A stretch of 64,000 nt of DNA from Agreia sp. PsM10. GTDB lineage: Bacteria; Actinomycetota; Actinomycetes; Actinomycetales; Microbacteriaceae. Shown here piece after piece: positions 7,658 through 16,005 of the stretch; position 1 is the first letter of the stretch; each line of letters opens with the position of its first letter. Under the pieces are notes generated by a model that was not told the origin of the DNA, ran no database searches, and saw nothing but the letters and a program-made list of their open reading frames with translations. Location: positions 1-64,000 of the forward strand of contig NZ_JARUXC010000007.1 of NCBI RefSeq assembly GCF_030433855.1, written 5' to 3'. The position numbers were made by a program, and so were the translations under genes.

Positions 7658-9376
7658 ATGGCCCGCATCCTGATCGTGGGCAGCGGCATCGCCGGACTGA
7701 CCACCGCGCTGCATGCCTCGCAGCTGCACGCGCATGACGTCACCGTGGTGACCAAGGGCGCGCTCGCCGAGAGCAACACCCGCTACGCGCAGGGCGGCAT
7801 CGCAGCGGCGACCGCGCTCGACGACAGCGCCATCCTGCACGCAGACGACACCATCCGGGCGGGCGCGGGACTGACCGACGAAACAGCCGCGCGCGTGTTG
7901 GCCGACGAGGGGGCGGCGGCCATCCGGAGCCTGATCGCCTGGGGCGTGCTGTTCGATCACCGACCGGGCAGCTCCGAGCCCGAGCGCGCACTCGAGGCCG
8001 CGCACTCGCGGCCTAGAGTGCTGCACGCGGGCGGCGACGCCACGGGCGCGGCGATCGAGTCCGCACTGGTCGCGGCCGTGCGCGCCAGCGGCGTGACCGT
8101 CCGTGAGCACACGACGCTGACCGACCTCGTACTGGCCGACGCGTCCGGCATCCGCGCCCGTTCGGCGCATCCGCTGCCGGCCGGCCAGACGCCGATGCAC
8201 CCAGGGGGTGCGGATGCCGACGGGTCGAGCCGCGTCGTCGGCATCGAGGTGCTGCGAGCCGACGGAGGGCGCGAAGTGCTGCTCGCCGACGCGGTCGTGC
8301 TCGCCACGGGCGGGGCCGGGCAGCTCTACTCGCACACCACGAATCCTGCGATCGCGACGGGTGACGGCCTTGCCGCAGCGCTGAGGGCGGGAGTCGCCAC
8401 CGCAGACCTGGAGTTCTACCAGTTCCACCCCACGACGCTCGCGGCACCCGGAAACTTCCTCGTCTCCGAGGCCGTGAGGGGCGAGGGCGCCGTGCTGCGC
8501 AACGAGCGCGGCGAACGTTTCATGGTCGGAGTGCGCTCCGACGCCGAACTTGCGCCGCGCGATGTCGTCGCGCGGGCGATCGCCGCCGAGATGGCGAAGC
8601 AGAACGGCGTGCCCGTGAATCTGGATGCCCGGGGTATCGACCGCGAGACCGTCGCGACCCGCTTCCCCACGATCATGGCGGCGTGTGCGGCGGCGGGGTT
8701 CGACCTGGCCGACGGTCTTGTTCCCGTGGTGCCGGCAGCGCACTACTACATGGGCGGCATCGCGACCGATCTCGACGGGCGGACCTCGCACGCGGGGCTC
8801 TTCGCTGTGGGAGAGGCCGCCTGCACAGGAGTTCACGGGGCCAACCGCCTCGCCTCGAACAGCCTGCTCGAGGGCGCCGTCTTCGGCCGGCGCGTGGCGG
8901 CGGCGCTGTCGGCCGACCCGTTCCCTGAGCCTGTCGAAGGGATGGACGAGGACTCCAGAACTCCGTTCCCTGAGCCTGTCGAAGGGATGGACGAGGACTC
9001 CAGAACTCCGTCCCCTGAGCTTGTCGAAGGGCTGGACGACCCCCTTCGACAGGCTCAGGGAACGGGTCTCGACCGTTCCGAATTGCAAGCGCTTATGTGG
9101 CACTACGCCGGGCTGACGCGCTCGGGTGTCGGCCTCGCCACGGCCGCAGCCCGCCTGCGGGTCTGGGCCGAGGCATCCGGCGCCCGTGACGACAGCCGAC
9201 CGGCCGACCGCGAGCGCATCGAGACCGACAACCTGCTCACCGTGGCCCGCGCCCTCGTCGCCGCAGCCCAGGCCCGGCGCGAATCGCGGGGCGCGCACTC
9301 TCGAACCGACCATCCGCAGACCGACCCCCTCGCCACGCGCGAGGCGGCCCGCACGCTCCAGACACAGGGACTCTGA
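7658..9376 (+). CDS. nadB: L-aspartate oxidase with repeat-derived insertions
   Basis: A 572-residue FAD enzyme that oxidises L-aspartate to iminoaspartate. It has GSGIAGL at residues 8-14, a NTRYAQGGIAA motif near 45, the active-site region EFYQFHPTTL near 255, GIATDLDGRTSHAGLFAVGE near 370 and GANRLASNSLLEG near 395, then a C-terminal helical domain. It is longer than the usual ~540 residues. Two segments match dispersed DNA repeats. Residues about 164-188 derive from family C. Residues about 421-470 consist of three in-frame 45-base copies of family A plus one inverted copy (protein unit FPEPVEGMDEDSRTP). Both fall in a surface loop or inter-domain linker, and the frame remains open. Confidence 0.95.
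   Translation: MARILIVGSGIAGLTTALHASQLHAHDVTVVTKGALAESNTRYAQGGIAAATALDDSAILHADDTIRAGAGLTDETAARVLADEGAAAIRSLIAWGVLFDHRPGSSEPERALEAAHSRPRVLHAGGDATGAAIESALVAAVRASGVTVREHTTLTDLVLADASGIRARSAHPLPAGQTPMHPGGADADGSSRVVGIEVLRADGGREVLLADAVVLATGGAGQLYSHTTNPAIATGDGLAAALRAGVATADLEFYQFHPTTLAAPGNFLVSEAVRGEGAVLRNERGERFMVGVRSDAELAPRDVVARAIAAEMAKQNGVPVNLDARGIDRETVATRFPTIMAACAAAGFDLADGLVPVVPAAHYYMGGIATDLDGRTSHAGLFAVGEAACTGVHGANRLASNSLLEGAVFGRRVAAALSADPFPEPVEGMDEDSRTPFPEPVEGMDEDSRTPSPELVEGLDDPLRQAQGTGLDRSELQALMWHYAGLTRSGVGLATAAARLRVWAEASGARDDSRPADRERIETDNLLTVARALVAAAQARRESRGAHSRTDHPQTDPLATREAARTLQTQGL
8149..8219 (+). repeat. Family C repeat element inside nadB
   Basis: The stretch CATCCGCGCCCGTTCGGCGC... to ...GTGCGGATGCC matches, nearly base for base and in reverse orientation, the intergenic element at 45885-45951, and also the elements at 48596 and 12298. 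It encodes a Pro/Gly/His-rich loop in NadB between two strands of the FAD domain. Confidence 0.85.
8919..9066 (+). repeat. In-frame tandem family A repeats inside nadB
   Basis: TTCCCTGAGCCTGTCGAAGG begins at 8921 and 8966, and a variant (TCCCCTGAGCTTGTCGAAGG) at 9011: three copies with a 45-base (15-codon) period. An inverted copy ends near 9064. The period preserves the reading frame. The encoded acidic, proline-containing segment joins the FAD domain to the helical domain. Confidence 0.9.
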
Positions 9377-9378
9377 CC

Positions 9379-10236
9379 ATGCTTCTCACTCCGCAGGCGA
9401 TCGACCGGGTCGTCACCGCCGCCCTCGCCGAAGACGCCCCCTGGGGCGACGCGACCTCCGACGCGTTCCTGCCCGAGGGAGCGACCGCCACGGCCCGGCT
9501 GGTGGCCAGGGAGCCCGGCATCCTCTCGGGCGGCGAGGTCTTCGCGCGCGCCATGTCGGCTGCGCACCCCGCCACCGTGACGACGCTCGAGTTGAACGAC
9601 GGAGACCTCTTCGTTCCGGGAGAAGTGCTCGCCACGGTCACGGGTCCCGCTGCCGGGGTGCTGCTCGGCGAGCGGGTCGCACTCAACCTCGTGCAGCGCA
9701 TGAGCGGCATCGCCACCGCCACCGCGAGCTACGTGGCCGCGGTCGAGGGAACCCGGGCGCGGATCGTCGACACCCGCAAGACGACCCCGGGCCTCCGCGC
9801 CCTCGAACGGCACGCCGTGCGCAGCGGCGGGGGCGGCAACCACCGCTTCTCGCTGAGCGACGCCGTGCTCGCAAAGGACAATCACCTCGCGGTGCTCACC
9901 GCATCCGGAATCTCGCTGACCGACGCGATCATGCGCGCCCGGGCGCGCATCTCGCACACCACCCACCTCGAGGTCGAGGTCGACCGGCTCGACCAGATCG
10001 AACCCGTGCTCGCGGGCGGCGTCGACACGATCATGCTCGACAACTTCTCGCTCGACGAGCTGCGTCGGGGTGTCGCGATCGTAGCGGGTCGCGCGCTGAT
10101 CGAGGCCAGTGGCGGGGTGAACCTCGACACCGTACGCGCCATCGCCGAGACCGGAGTCGACATCATCTCGGTCGGCGCCCTCACCCACAGCGCCCGAGCC
10201 CTCGACCTGGGCCTCGATCTTCAGGTCGAGGCATGA
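9379..10236 (+). CDS. nadC: Nicotinate-nucleotide pyrophosphorylase (quinolinate phosphoribosyltransferase)
   Basis: A 285-residue type II phosphoribosyltransferase that converts quinolinate and PRPP to nicotinate mononucleotide, CO2 and pyrophosphate. Diagnostic sequence is DTRKTTPGLRALERHAVRSG (near 135), followed by GGNHRFSLSDAVLAKDNHL, the VEVDRLDQIEPVLAGGVDTIMLDNF barrel strands and ISVGALTHSARALDLGLDL at the C-terminus. Length is normal. It starts two bases after nadB ends, so it is part of the nad operon. Confidence 0.96.
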   Translation: MLLTPQAIDRVVTAALAEDAPWGDATSDAFLPEGATATARLVAREPGILSGGEVFARAMSAAHPATVTTLELNDGDLFVPGEVLATVTGPAAGVLLGERVALNLVQRMSGIATATASYVAAVEGTRARIVDTRKTTPGLRALERHAVRSGGGGNHRFSLSDAVLAKDNHLAVLTASGISLTDAIMRARARISHTTHLEVEVDRLDQIEPVLAGGVDTIMLDNFSLDELRRGVAIVAGRALIEASGGVNLDTVRAIAETGVDIISVGALTHSARALDLGLDLQVEA

Positions 10237-10251
10237 GCCTCCCCCGCGCCT

Positions 10252-10309
10252 GTTGCCCGGCGCGACGGATGCGCCCGGTCGCCCGGCAACATCCGTCGCC
10301 CCGGGCAAC
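10252..10309 (+). repeat. Palindrome between nadC and the cysteine desulfurase gene
   Basis: The 20-base arm at 10252-10271 (GTTGCCCGG...ACGGATG) pairs at 19 of 20 positions with the arm at 10290-10309. A further CGCCCGGCAAC lies in the loop, so alternative pairings are possible. It may tune read-through or mRNA stability between nadC and the next gene. Confidence 0.75.
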
Positions 10310-10327
10310 ACTCGTCAGGTCTCGCCC

Positions 10328-11467
10328 GTGATCTACCTCGACAACGCGGCCACCACGCCCGTGCGCCGCGAGGTTCTCGAGGCGATATGGCCGTTCCTCA
10401 CCGGCGACTTCGGCAATCCCTCGAGCCACCATGCCCTGGGCGACGCGGCGGCCCGCTCCCTGGCCTCGGCGCGCGCGCAGCTCGCCGAGTGGTTCGGCAC
10501 CCGGCCCGCCGAGGTCACGTTCACGTCGGGCGGCACCGAGGCCATCAACCTCGCCATCAAGGGCATCGCGCTCGGCCAGCCTCGAGGCCGGCACATCGTG
10601 ACGACCCCCATCGAGCACGAGGCCACGCTCGAGTCGATCGACTTCCTGCGCCGGGTGCACGGCTTCGACGTGTCGACAGTGCCGGTGGATGCCGTGGGCC
10701 GGGTCGATCTCGACGCCCTCGCCGGGCTGGTGCGCAGCGACACGACGCTGGTCAGCGTGATGGCGGCCAACAACGAGATCGGCACCGTTCAGGACACGGC
10801 GGCGATCGGCGCCCTCGTGCACTCCGCCGGATCGGTGCTGCACGTCGACGCCGTGCAGGCCGCCGGCTGGCTCGACACGAGCCTGGATGCGCTCGGTGCC
10901 GACGCCGTGTCGATCTCGGGTCACAAGCTGGGCGCGCCGAAAGGCGTCGGAGCGCTGGCCGCCCACTCTCGCCTCGTGATCGAGCCCCTGCTCCACGGCG
11001 GCGGCCAGGAACGCGGGCGGCGCTCGGGCACCGAGAACGTCGCCGCGGCCGTGGGTCTCGCCGTCGCGGCGCGACTGTCGTCGGCGGGCCGCGCCGAGGC
11101 ATCCGGTCGGGTCGCCGCATTGCGCGACGACCTGATCGCACGAATCGAGGAGGCCGTGCCGTTCGCACGGCTCACGGGGTCGCGCGAGCACCGGCTGCCG
11201 TCGATCGCGTCGTTCCTGTTCCCCGGAACAAGCGGCGAGGGCGTGCTGCTCGGACTCGAGGAGCGCGGTGTCGTGTCGTCGAGCGGCTCGGCGTGCGCCG
11301 CCGGCAGCGACGAGCCGTCCCCGGTTCTGCTCGCGGTGGGCATCGACCCGGTGGATGCGCAGACCGCCGTTCGCTTCAGCCTCTCGACGGCGACGACCGC
11401 CGCCGACGTGGAGGCCGCCGCGATCGCTGCCGCGGAGGCCGTGCGCGCGCTGACGCAGCTGCGCTGA
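10328..11467 (+). CDS. NifS/IscS-type cysteine desulfurase of the NAD operon
   Basis: A 379-residue class V aminotransferase-fold PLP enzyme that takes sulfur from cysteine as a persulfide for Fe-S cluster assembly. It begins IYLDNAATTPVRREV, has TSGGTEAINLAIKG (near 65), HVDAVQAAGW, the PLP-lysine region SGHKLGAPKGVGAL (near 195) and the catalytic-cysteine loop SSGSACAAGSDEPS (near 320). Its place behind nadABC matches the NifS/NadS proteins that load the NadA cluster in other bacteria. I prefer the GTG at 10328; an upstream TTG at 10253 would start inside the palindrome. Confidence 0.92.
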   Translation: MIYLDNAATTPVRREVLEAIWPFLTGDFGNPSSHHALGDAAARSLASARAQLAEWFGTRPAEVTFTSGGTEAINLAIKGIALGQPRGRHIVTTPIEHEATLESIDFLRRVHGFDVSTVPVDAVGRVDLDALAGLVRSDTTLVSVMAANNEIGTVQDTAAIGALVHSAGSVLHVDAVQAAGWLDTSLDALGADAVSISGHKLGAPKGVGALAAHSRLVIEPLLHGGGQERGRRSGTENVAAAVGLAVAARLSSAGRAEASGRVAALRDDLIARIEEAVPFARLTGSREHRLPSIASFLFPGTSGEGVLLGLEERGVVSSSGSACAAGSDEPSPVLLAVGIDPVDAQTAVRFSLSTATTAADVEAAAIAAAEAVRALTQLR

Positions 11468-11470
11468 CGC

Positions 11471-11546
11471 CGTTCCCTGACCCCGTTCCCTGAGCCTGTC
11501 GAAGGGAAGCCGCCGAAGCGAACCCCTTCGACGAGCTCAGGGAACG
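11471..11546 (+). repeat. Family A repeat pair after the NAD operon
   Basis: GTTCCCTGAGCCTGTCGAAGG near 11482 opposes CCTTCGACGAGCTCAGGGAAC near 11525. It is a long hairpin at the end of the nad operon that may act as a terminator, though no T-run follows. Confidence 0.8.
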
Positions 11547-11571
11547 ACCCTTCCGGCGTATCGTGGCCCGC

Positions 11572-12267
11572 ATGCACATTGTTCTCGTTCCCGGATTCTG
11601 GCTCGGCGCGTGGTCGTGGGCACCCGTGACCGCAGCCGTCGAAGCGGCCGATCACACGCCGCACCCGCTCAGCCTCCCCGGCGTGGAATCGCTCGAAGCT
11701 GACCGGAGGGGCATCACCCTCGACGACCACATCCGCTTCGTCGAGGAGTACATCGCCGACCTCGACGGCGACATCGTTCTGGTGGGTCACAGCGGAGGCG
11801 GCTCGGTGATCCACGCCGTGGTCGATCGACACCCCGACCGCATCCGGCACGCCGTCTACGTCGACAGCGGACCGACGCCCGACGGCATGGAGATCAACGC
11901 CAACATCCCCGAGGTCGACGGCGAACTCCCCCTGCCCGCCTGGGACTTCTTCGACGACCTCGAGCTCACCGGACTCGACGAGGCCGACCTCGAGAACTTC
12001 CGCGCCCGCGCCGTTCCCACGCCGACCCGGGTGGCCCGCGACCCGCAGGTGCTGACGAACGAGGCCCGCTACGAGGTTCCCGTGACCGTGATCACGTGCA
12101 CGTACAGTGCCGAGGAGATGCGCCGAGGCATGGGCGCGGGAGTGCCCTACTTCGCTGAGCTGCCGCGCATCCACGAGGTGGGAATCGTGGAGCTGCCCAC
12201 CGGCCACTGGCCCCAGTTCTCGCGCCCTCGCGACCTCGCCAGCGTGATCGTCGCCGCCATCCGCTAG
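11572..12267 (+). CDS. Alpha/beta hydrolase
   Basis: A 231-residue cytoplasmic alpha/beta hydrolase of the small esterase-like type. The oxyanion region is VLVPGFWLGAW, the nucleophile elbow is VGHSGGGSVIH (Ser near residue 75), and the C-terminal histidine lies in LPTGHWPQFSRP. The substrate is unknown. TATCGT ends seven bases before the ATG at 11572, fitting a leaderless start; a GTG three codons earlier (11563) falls within that promoter box and is less likely. Confidence 0.75.
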   Translation: MHIVLVPGFWLGAWSWAPVTAAVEAADHTPHPLSLPGVESLEADRRGITLDDHIRFVEEYIADLDGDIVLVGHSGGGSVIHAVVDRHPDRIRHAVYVDSGPTPDGMEINANIPEVDGELPLPAWDFFDDLELTGLDEADLENFRARAVPTPTRVARDPQVLTNEARYEVPVTVITCTYSAEEMRRGMGAGVPYFAELPRIHEVGIVELPTGHWPQFSRPRDLASVIVAAIR

Positions 12268-12297
12268 TCCGAGCGACACGAACGCGCCCGCCCGATG

Positions 12298-12353
12298 CAT
12301 CCGCGCCCCGTCGAGCAGAGGCGGATGCGCCGAGCGGGCGCGGATTTTGTTTG
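12298..12353 (+). terminator. Family C repeat acting as a terminator
   Basis: ATCCGCGCCCC (12299) pairs with GGGCGCGGAT (12335-12344), with inner GGCGGATGCGCC pairing, followed by TTTTGTTTGTG. The element belongs to dispersed family C and lies between convergent genes, so it can stop transcription from the hydrolase side. Confidence 0.7.
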
Positions 12354-12362
12354 TGCGAGCGG

Positions 12363-13409
12363 CTACGCCGTGGCGCGGCGGCGGATGGCGGGCACGAGCA
12401 GGGCCAGGCCGAGCAGGGCCACGAGCGCTCCGCCTGCGGCGATCGGCGCCGCGTCGACGCCGGTGTTCGCGAGCTGCGGCGCGACCGGTGCGACGACCGC
12501 GGCGGGCTCGACGACGGGCTCAGCAGGGATCACGGGTACGACGGGGCCCGGCACGAGCAGCAGGGACTCGGTGTAGAAGGCACCCTCGGGAGCGGTGATG
12601 ACGCCCGAGAGGAGCGCGCTTCCGACGAGGTCGGAGCCACTGATGCTCCACAGGTGCGAGTACCAGCCGTCGAGGTCTTCGACATACGCGTCCGCCTCGA
12701 GCCAGAAGTTGCCATTGGAGTCGATCTGCAGCGAATACGGGTAGTTGGTGTCGCCGCCCAGGCCGGTGTCGGCCGCGAGTGTCGCCGTGTGGGTGGCGAT
12801 GTCGATCGTGAAGACGTCACCGTTCCACTGAACTGCGTAGAAGGCACCCGTCGTCGGGTCGACCGAGAAACCGTAGAAGCTGTCGTCTCCGAGATCGCCG
12901 AGTTCGGTCAGCGCGCCTGTGGCGAGATCGAGAGAGTAGAGCGTGTCATCGTAGATCGCATACGCCGCGCCATCGTTGCCGATCGCGATGGAGTCGACGT
13001 TCGTCGGCGCACCATCGATGCTGAAGAAGGAGACCGGCAGGCTCACTCCTGTCTCGGGATCGACGGTGGCGAGGATGGCGAAGCTCTGCTCGGTCTCCTG
13101 GTCGAACTGCCATGCAACGAAGTACGACACCGAGGTGGCGGGGTTGTACGCGGCCTGGCCGGCGCAGTCCGCCGAATCGGGTGTCCCCTCGCCGACGGGC
13201 GTGGCCGCCGCGGTCGCGGCGTCGATCGAGAAGACCGAGAGGTTCGTGAGGTCGTTATCGCACGAGATCGCGTACAGCGACGATCCCTCGGGCAGCGAAC
13301 GGCCGGACGCAGCAGAAGCGGGAGCAGCCACGACGCCGATTCCCACGAATCCGATGACCAGTGTGGCGATGCCCGTGGCGAGCGTGGCCCGAAGGCGCGA
13401 GTTATGCAC
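12363..13409 (-). CDS. LAxTG-anchored surface protein with a beta-propeller-like domain
   Basis: A 348-residue secreted protein. It has an N-terminal signal peptide with a hydrophobic core and APASAAS cleavage region. Repeating 40-50-residue units follow with motifs like LYSLDLATGALTELGDLGDDSFYGFSVDPTTGAFYAV, as in beta-propeller or 'DUF6923/collagen-binding-like' surface domains. A Pro/Val-rich linker leads to the sorting signal LANTG, a hydrophobic helix and RRR tail. It would be linked to the wall by a class E sortase. The GTG at 13409 has GGGGGA eight bases upstream and is preferred over 13445. Confidence 0.75.
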   Translation of the reverse strand: MHNSRLRATLATGIATLVIGFVGIGVVAAPASAASGRSLPEGSSLYAISCDNDLTNLSVFSIDAATAAATPVGEGTPDSADCAGQAAYNPATSVSYFVAWQFDQETEQSFAILATVDPETGVSLPVSFFSIDGAPTNVDSIAIGNDGAAYAIYDDTLYSLDLATGALTELGDLGDDSFYGFSVDPTTGAFYAVQWNGDVFTIDIATHTATLAADTGLGGDTNYPYSLQIDSNGNFWLEADAYVEDLDGWYSHLWSISGSDLVGSALLSGVITAPEGAFYTESLLLVPGPVVPVIPAEPVVEPAAVVAPVAPQLANTGVDAAPIAAGGALVALLGLALLVPAIRRRATA

Positions 13410-13546
13410 TGATGAATCCCCCTGAGTGAAGGTGACGACCCGCACAGGGAGGATCGAACAGACTGAGCCGCCCTTGTGGGCAGATTCTCAGACAGTAGCA
13501 GAACGCAACAGTTCGTACTAAATTTTCTTCATCTTTCGAAGGCGGA

Positions 13547-14839
13547 CTACTGCCCTCGCGACATGAACCGTCGTACCGCGGGGTCGACGGAGATATCAGC
13601 CGGCCGCAACGGCCTGGTGAGGTAGAGCCCACCGAGCGAGGTGAGCCTCGACAGGGCCACGTAGGTCTGCCCCGCGCTGAACACGCGCTGGCCGAGATCG
13701 ACGATCGCCTGGTCGTAGGTCTTGCCCTGGCTCTTGTGAATGGTGACGGCCCACGCGAGCCGTAGGGGGAACTGGGTGAACTCGCCGATCACGTTCTTGG
13801 TGAGCTTCTTGTCGTCGGCCGAGTACGAGTAGCGGTGCTTCTCCCAGCTCACGGGGTCGACCTCGTGCACCTCGCCGTCGATCTCGACCCAGATCGAGCC
13901 CGCCTTGCTGATCTTCGAGACCACCCCGACCGAGCCGTTCACCCACCGCTGCTCCGAGTCGTTGCGCAGGAACATGACCTGGGCTCCGACCTTGAGTTCG
14001 AGCGCCTCTTCAGCGGGAAAGTTGCGGCCTCCGAAGTCGCCCGACACCTCGGCCGTCGCCGTGCGCACCGTGCCCGGAAGCCGCTTGAGCGCCTCGGCGT
14101 TGATGCGGTTGACCGCGTCGTTGCGCGTGGCGAGCGTGATCGTTCCGTCGCTGGGAGGAGTTCGAGCGCCGGCGCCGTTGAGCGCATCCGCTATCTCTTT
14201 CGTGACCTGACCGTGCCTCACCGCGTTCAGCATGAACTTGAAGTCGTCATCGTGCTGCCGGTGGATCTCGGTGAGCTCGACCACGGTGAGCGACACCTCG
14301 CTCCATACCTTCGCGTCGAAGAACCACATCGACCGGTAGTGGTCGGTGAAGTAGGCCCGCTCGTCGGAGTCGCCCGGAACAGGGGCGAGCTGGTACGGGT
14401 CTCCGAACAGAACGACCTGAACCCCGCCGAACGGAACCGTCGGCTTGTGCCGAGCCTTGCGCAGGGAGCGGTCGATCGCATCCATGAGATCGGCGTTGAC
14501 CATCGAGACCTCGTCGATCACCAGGGTGTCGATGGTGTTGAGCATCTTGCGCACGTCGCCGTTCTGCTCGATGTCGGAGTCGGCGATGACCCCGATCGGC
14601 AACCGGAACAACGAATGGATGGTCTGCCCGCCGACGTTCAGCGCCGCGACTCCCGTGGGCGCCGAGATCACAAGCTGCTTCTCGGTGTTCCAGCTCAGGT
14701 GGTTGAGCAGCGTCGACTTGCCTGTTCCCGCCCGGCCCGTGACGAACACGTGCTTCTTCGTCGACTCGATGAGGTCGAAGACGCGCCTCTGCTCGGCGGA
14801 GAGTTCGGGAAGGGACACGCGGGAGGACTTTCTGTGCAT
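13547..14839 (-). CDS. Pif1/RecD-like superfamily 1 DNA helicase
   Basis: A 430-residue SF1B helicase. Motif I is TGRAGTGKSTLLNHL, motif Ia is ISAPTGVAALNVGGQTIHSLF, motif II is DTLVIDEVSMVNADLMDAID, motif III is GGVQVVLFGDPYQLAPV, and the C-terminal motifs are LAWAVTIHKSQGKTYD and YVALSRLTSLGGLYL. This matches Pif1-like proteins that unwind DNA 5' to 3' and act at replication forks or G-quadruplexes. It is shorter than eukaryotic Pif1 and has no extra nuclease domain. The ATG at 14839 precedes the conserved part; an in-frame start at 14884 is possible. Confidence 0.9.
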   Translation of the reverse strand: MHRKSSRVSLPELSAEQRRVFDLIESTKKHVFVTGRAGTGKSTLLNHLSWNTEKQLVISAPTGVAALNVGGQTIHSLFRLPIGVIADSDIEQNGDVRKMLNTIDTLVIDEVSMVNADLMDAIDRSLRKARHKPTVPFGGVQVVLFGDPYQLAPVPGDSDERAYFTDHYRSMWFFDAKVWSEVSLTVVELTEIHRQHDDDFKFMLNAVRHGQVTKEIADALNGAGARTPPSDGTITLATRNDAVNRINAEALKRLPGTVRTATAEVSGDFGGRNFPAEEALELKVGAQVMFLRNDSEQRWVNGSVGVVSKISKAGSIWVEIDGEVHEVDPVSWEKHRYSYSADDKKLTKNVIGEFTQFPLRLAWAVTIHKSQGKTYDQAIVDLGQRVFSAGQTYVALSRLTSLGGLYLTRPLRPADISVDPAVRRFMSRGQ

Positions 14840-14919
14840 GACGACGAGGGGCGCATCCAATCTACCGGGCGTGTCGGCCGGCACGGCCGGCGCTCGGCGG
14901 CATTGCCTAGACTGACCCC

Positions 14920-15963
14920 ATGGATGTGCGTGTGCAGAAGAGGCGCACGTCTCCGGCGCAGGTCGCCTTGGCCTGGTGCGGCGCGGTGCTGCTGCTCGTC
15001 GGAGTGTTCGCAGGCGGCGTGCTGGCGCTCAATCTCACGGTGTTCGGCTCGAGCGGATTCGTCATCACCTATCTGCAGACTCTCGGCGCCCGCGACGTCG
15101 ACGGCGCCCTCGGCATGCCGGGTGTCGAGCTGCCCGACGACCTCACGCCCGACTCGGCGAGTGCGGCGCTGCTGAAGCGCAACACACTCTCGACCATCAG
15201 TGACATCCGCGTCACCGACGACAGCGACCTGGGTTCCGGCGTTCACCGGGTCACCGTGAGCTACACGCTCCAGGGCGCGGACCGCCAGTCGGCACGCACC
15301 CAGAGCGAGTTCGTGGTCGAGCGCGGCGGATCGAGCTACGGCGTCTTCAGCCAGTGGCGCTTCAAGGAATCGCCCGTCGCCACCCTGTCGCTCGCGGTGA
15401 CCAACACGACCAGCGTGACGGTCGGAACCGGCGAGCTCGACGCATCCGATCTCGGGGCCGGGAAGGGGGCCTTCGGCGCCGGGGCTCGATACACCGTACT
15501 GGTGCCGTCGCTCGTGGTTCTCTCGCACGATTCGCACTACCTCACGAGCGACACCGTCGCGGTGGCCCTCCCCTCACCCGGCGAAACGGAGAGCGGCATC
15601 GTCAAGGCCGTTCCCAATGAGCTCTTCTCCCAGGTCGTCGCAGACCGCCTCACCTCGTTTCTCGACGAGTGCGCCACGCAGAAGGTGCTGTATCCCGTGG
15701 GCTGCCCGTTCTCGAAAGGCATCACCGACCGCATCGAGGGAGATCCGAGCTGGTCGATCGTGGAGTATCCGCAGGTGAAGGTCGTGGCGGGCCCGTCGTC
15801 GTGGCTGCTGGCCGACAATGCCGGTGTCGCGCACATCGACGTTCAGGTGAAGTCGCTCTTCGACGGATCGGTGTCGGCCCTGAGCGAGGACATTCCGTTC
15901 TTTCTCGACTACGCGATCACTCTCGACGACGCGGGCGCGATCGCCTTCGCGTCGCGCACGTAA
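14920..15963 (+). CDS. Membrane-anchored hypothetical protein
   Basis: A 347-residue protein with a short basic N-terminus, one transmembrane segment (about 17-40) and a large external part. The external part has paired strands (VTVSYTLQGADRQSARTQSEFVVER; a DECATQKVLYPVGCPF segment with two cysteines that could form a disulfide). I do not recognise the family; similar single-pass 'secreted hypothetical' proteins are common in Microbacteriaceae. TAGACT lies six bases upstream of the ATG, so the mRNA is probably leaderless. It is divergent from the Pif1-like gene. Confidence 0.65.
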   Translation: MDVRVQKRRTSPAQVALAWCGAVLLLVGVFAGGVLALNLTVFGSSGFVITYLQTLGARDVDGALGMPGVELPDDLTPDSASAALLKRNTLSTISDIRVTDDSDLGSGVHRVTVSYTLQGADRQSARTQSEFVVERGGSSYGVFSQWRFKESPVATLSLAVTNTTSVTVGTGELDASDLGAGKGAFGAGARYTVLVPSLVVLSHDSHYLTSDTVAVALPSPGETESGIVKAVPNELFSQVVADRLTSFLDECATQKVLYPVGCPFSKGITDRIEGDPSWSIVEYPQVKVVAGPSSWLLADNAGVAHIDVQVKSLFDGSVSALSEDIPFFLDYAITLDDAGAIAFASRT

Positions 15964-15968
15964 CGTCG

Positions 15969-15998
15969 CCCGGCCCTTCGACAGGCTCGGGGAACGGC
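15969..15998 (+). repeat. Single family A repeat copy
   Basis: CCCTTCGACAGGCTCGGGGAACGG lies between the convergent stops at 15963 and 16006, with one base changed from the family core. Confidence 0.7.
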
Positions 15999-16005
15999 CG
16001 CCGCG

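Noticed and set aside
8921-9064. Regularly spaced 20-base repeats resembling a short CRISPR array
   Set aside because: The intervals are themselves repeated, the period is a multiple of three, and the frame of nadB runs through it. There are no cas genes.
7544-9313. 589-codon open frame on the minus strand over nadA/nadB
   Set aside because: It is a GC-rich shadow frame, rich in Arg/Gly/Ala, opposite two clear NAD enzymes.
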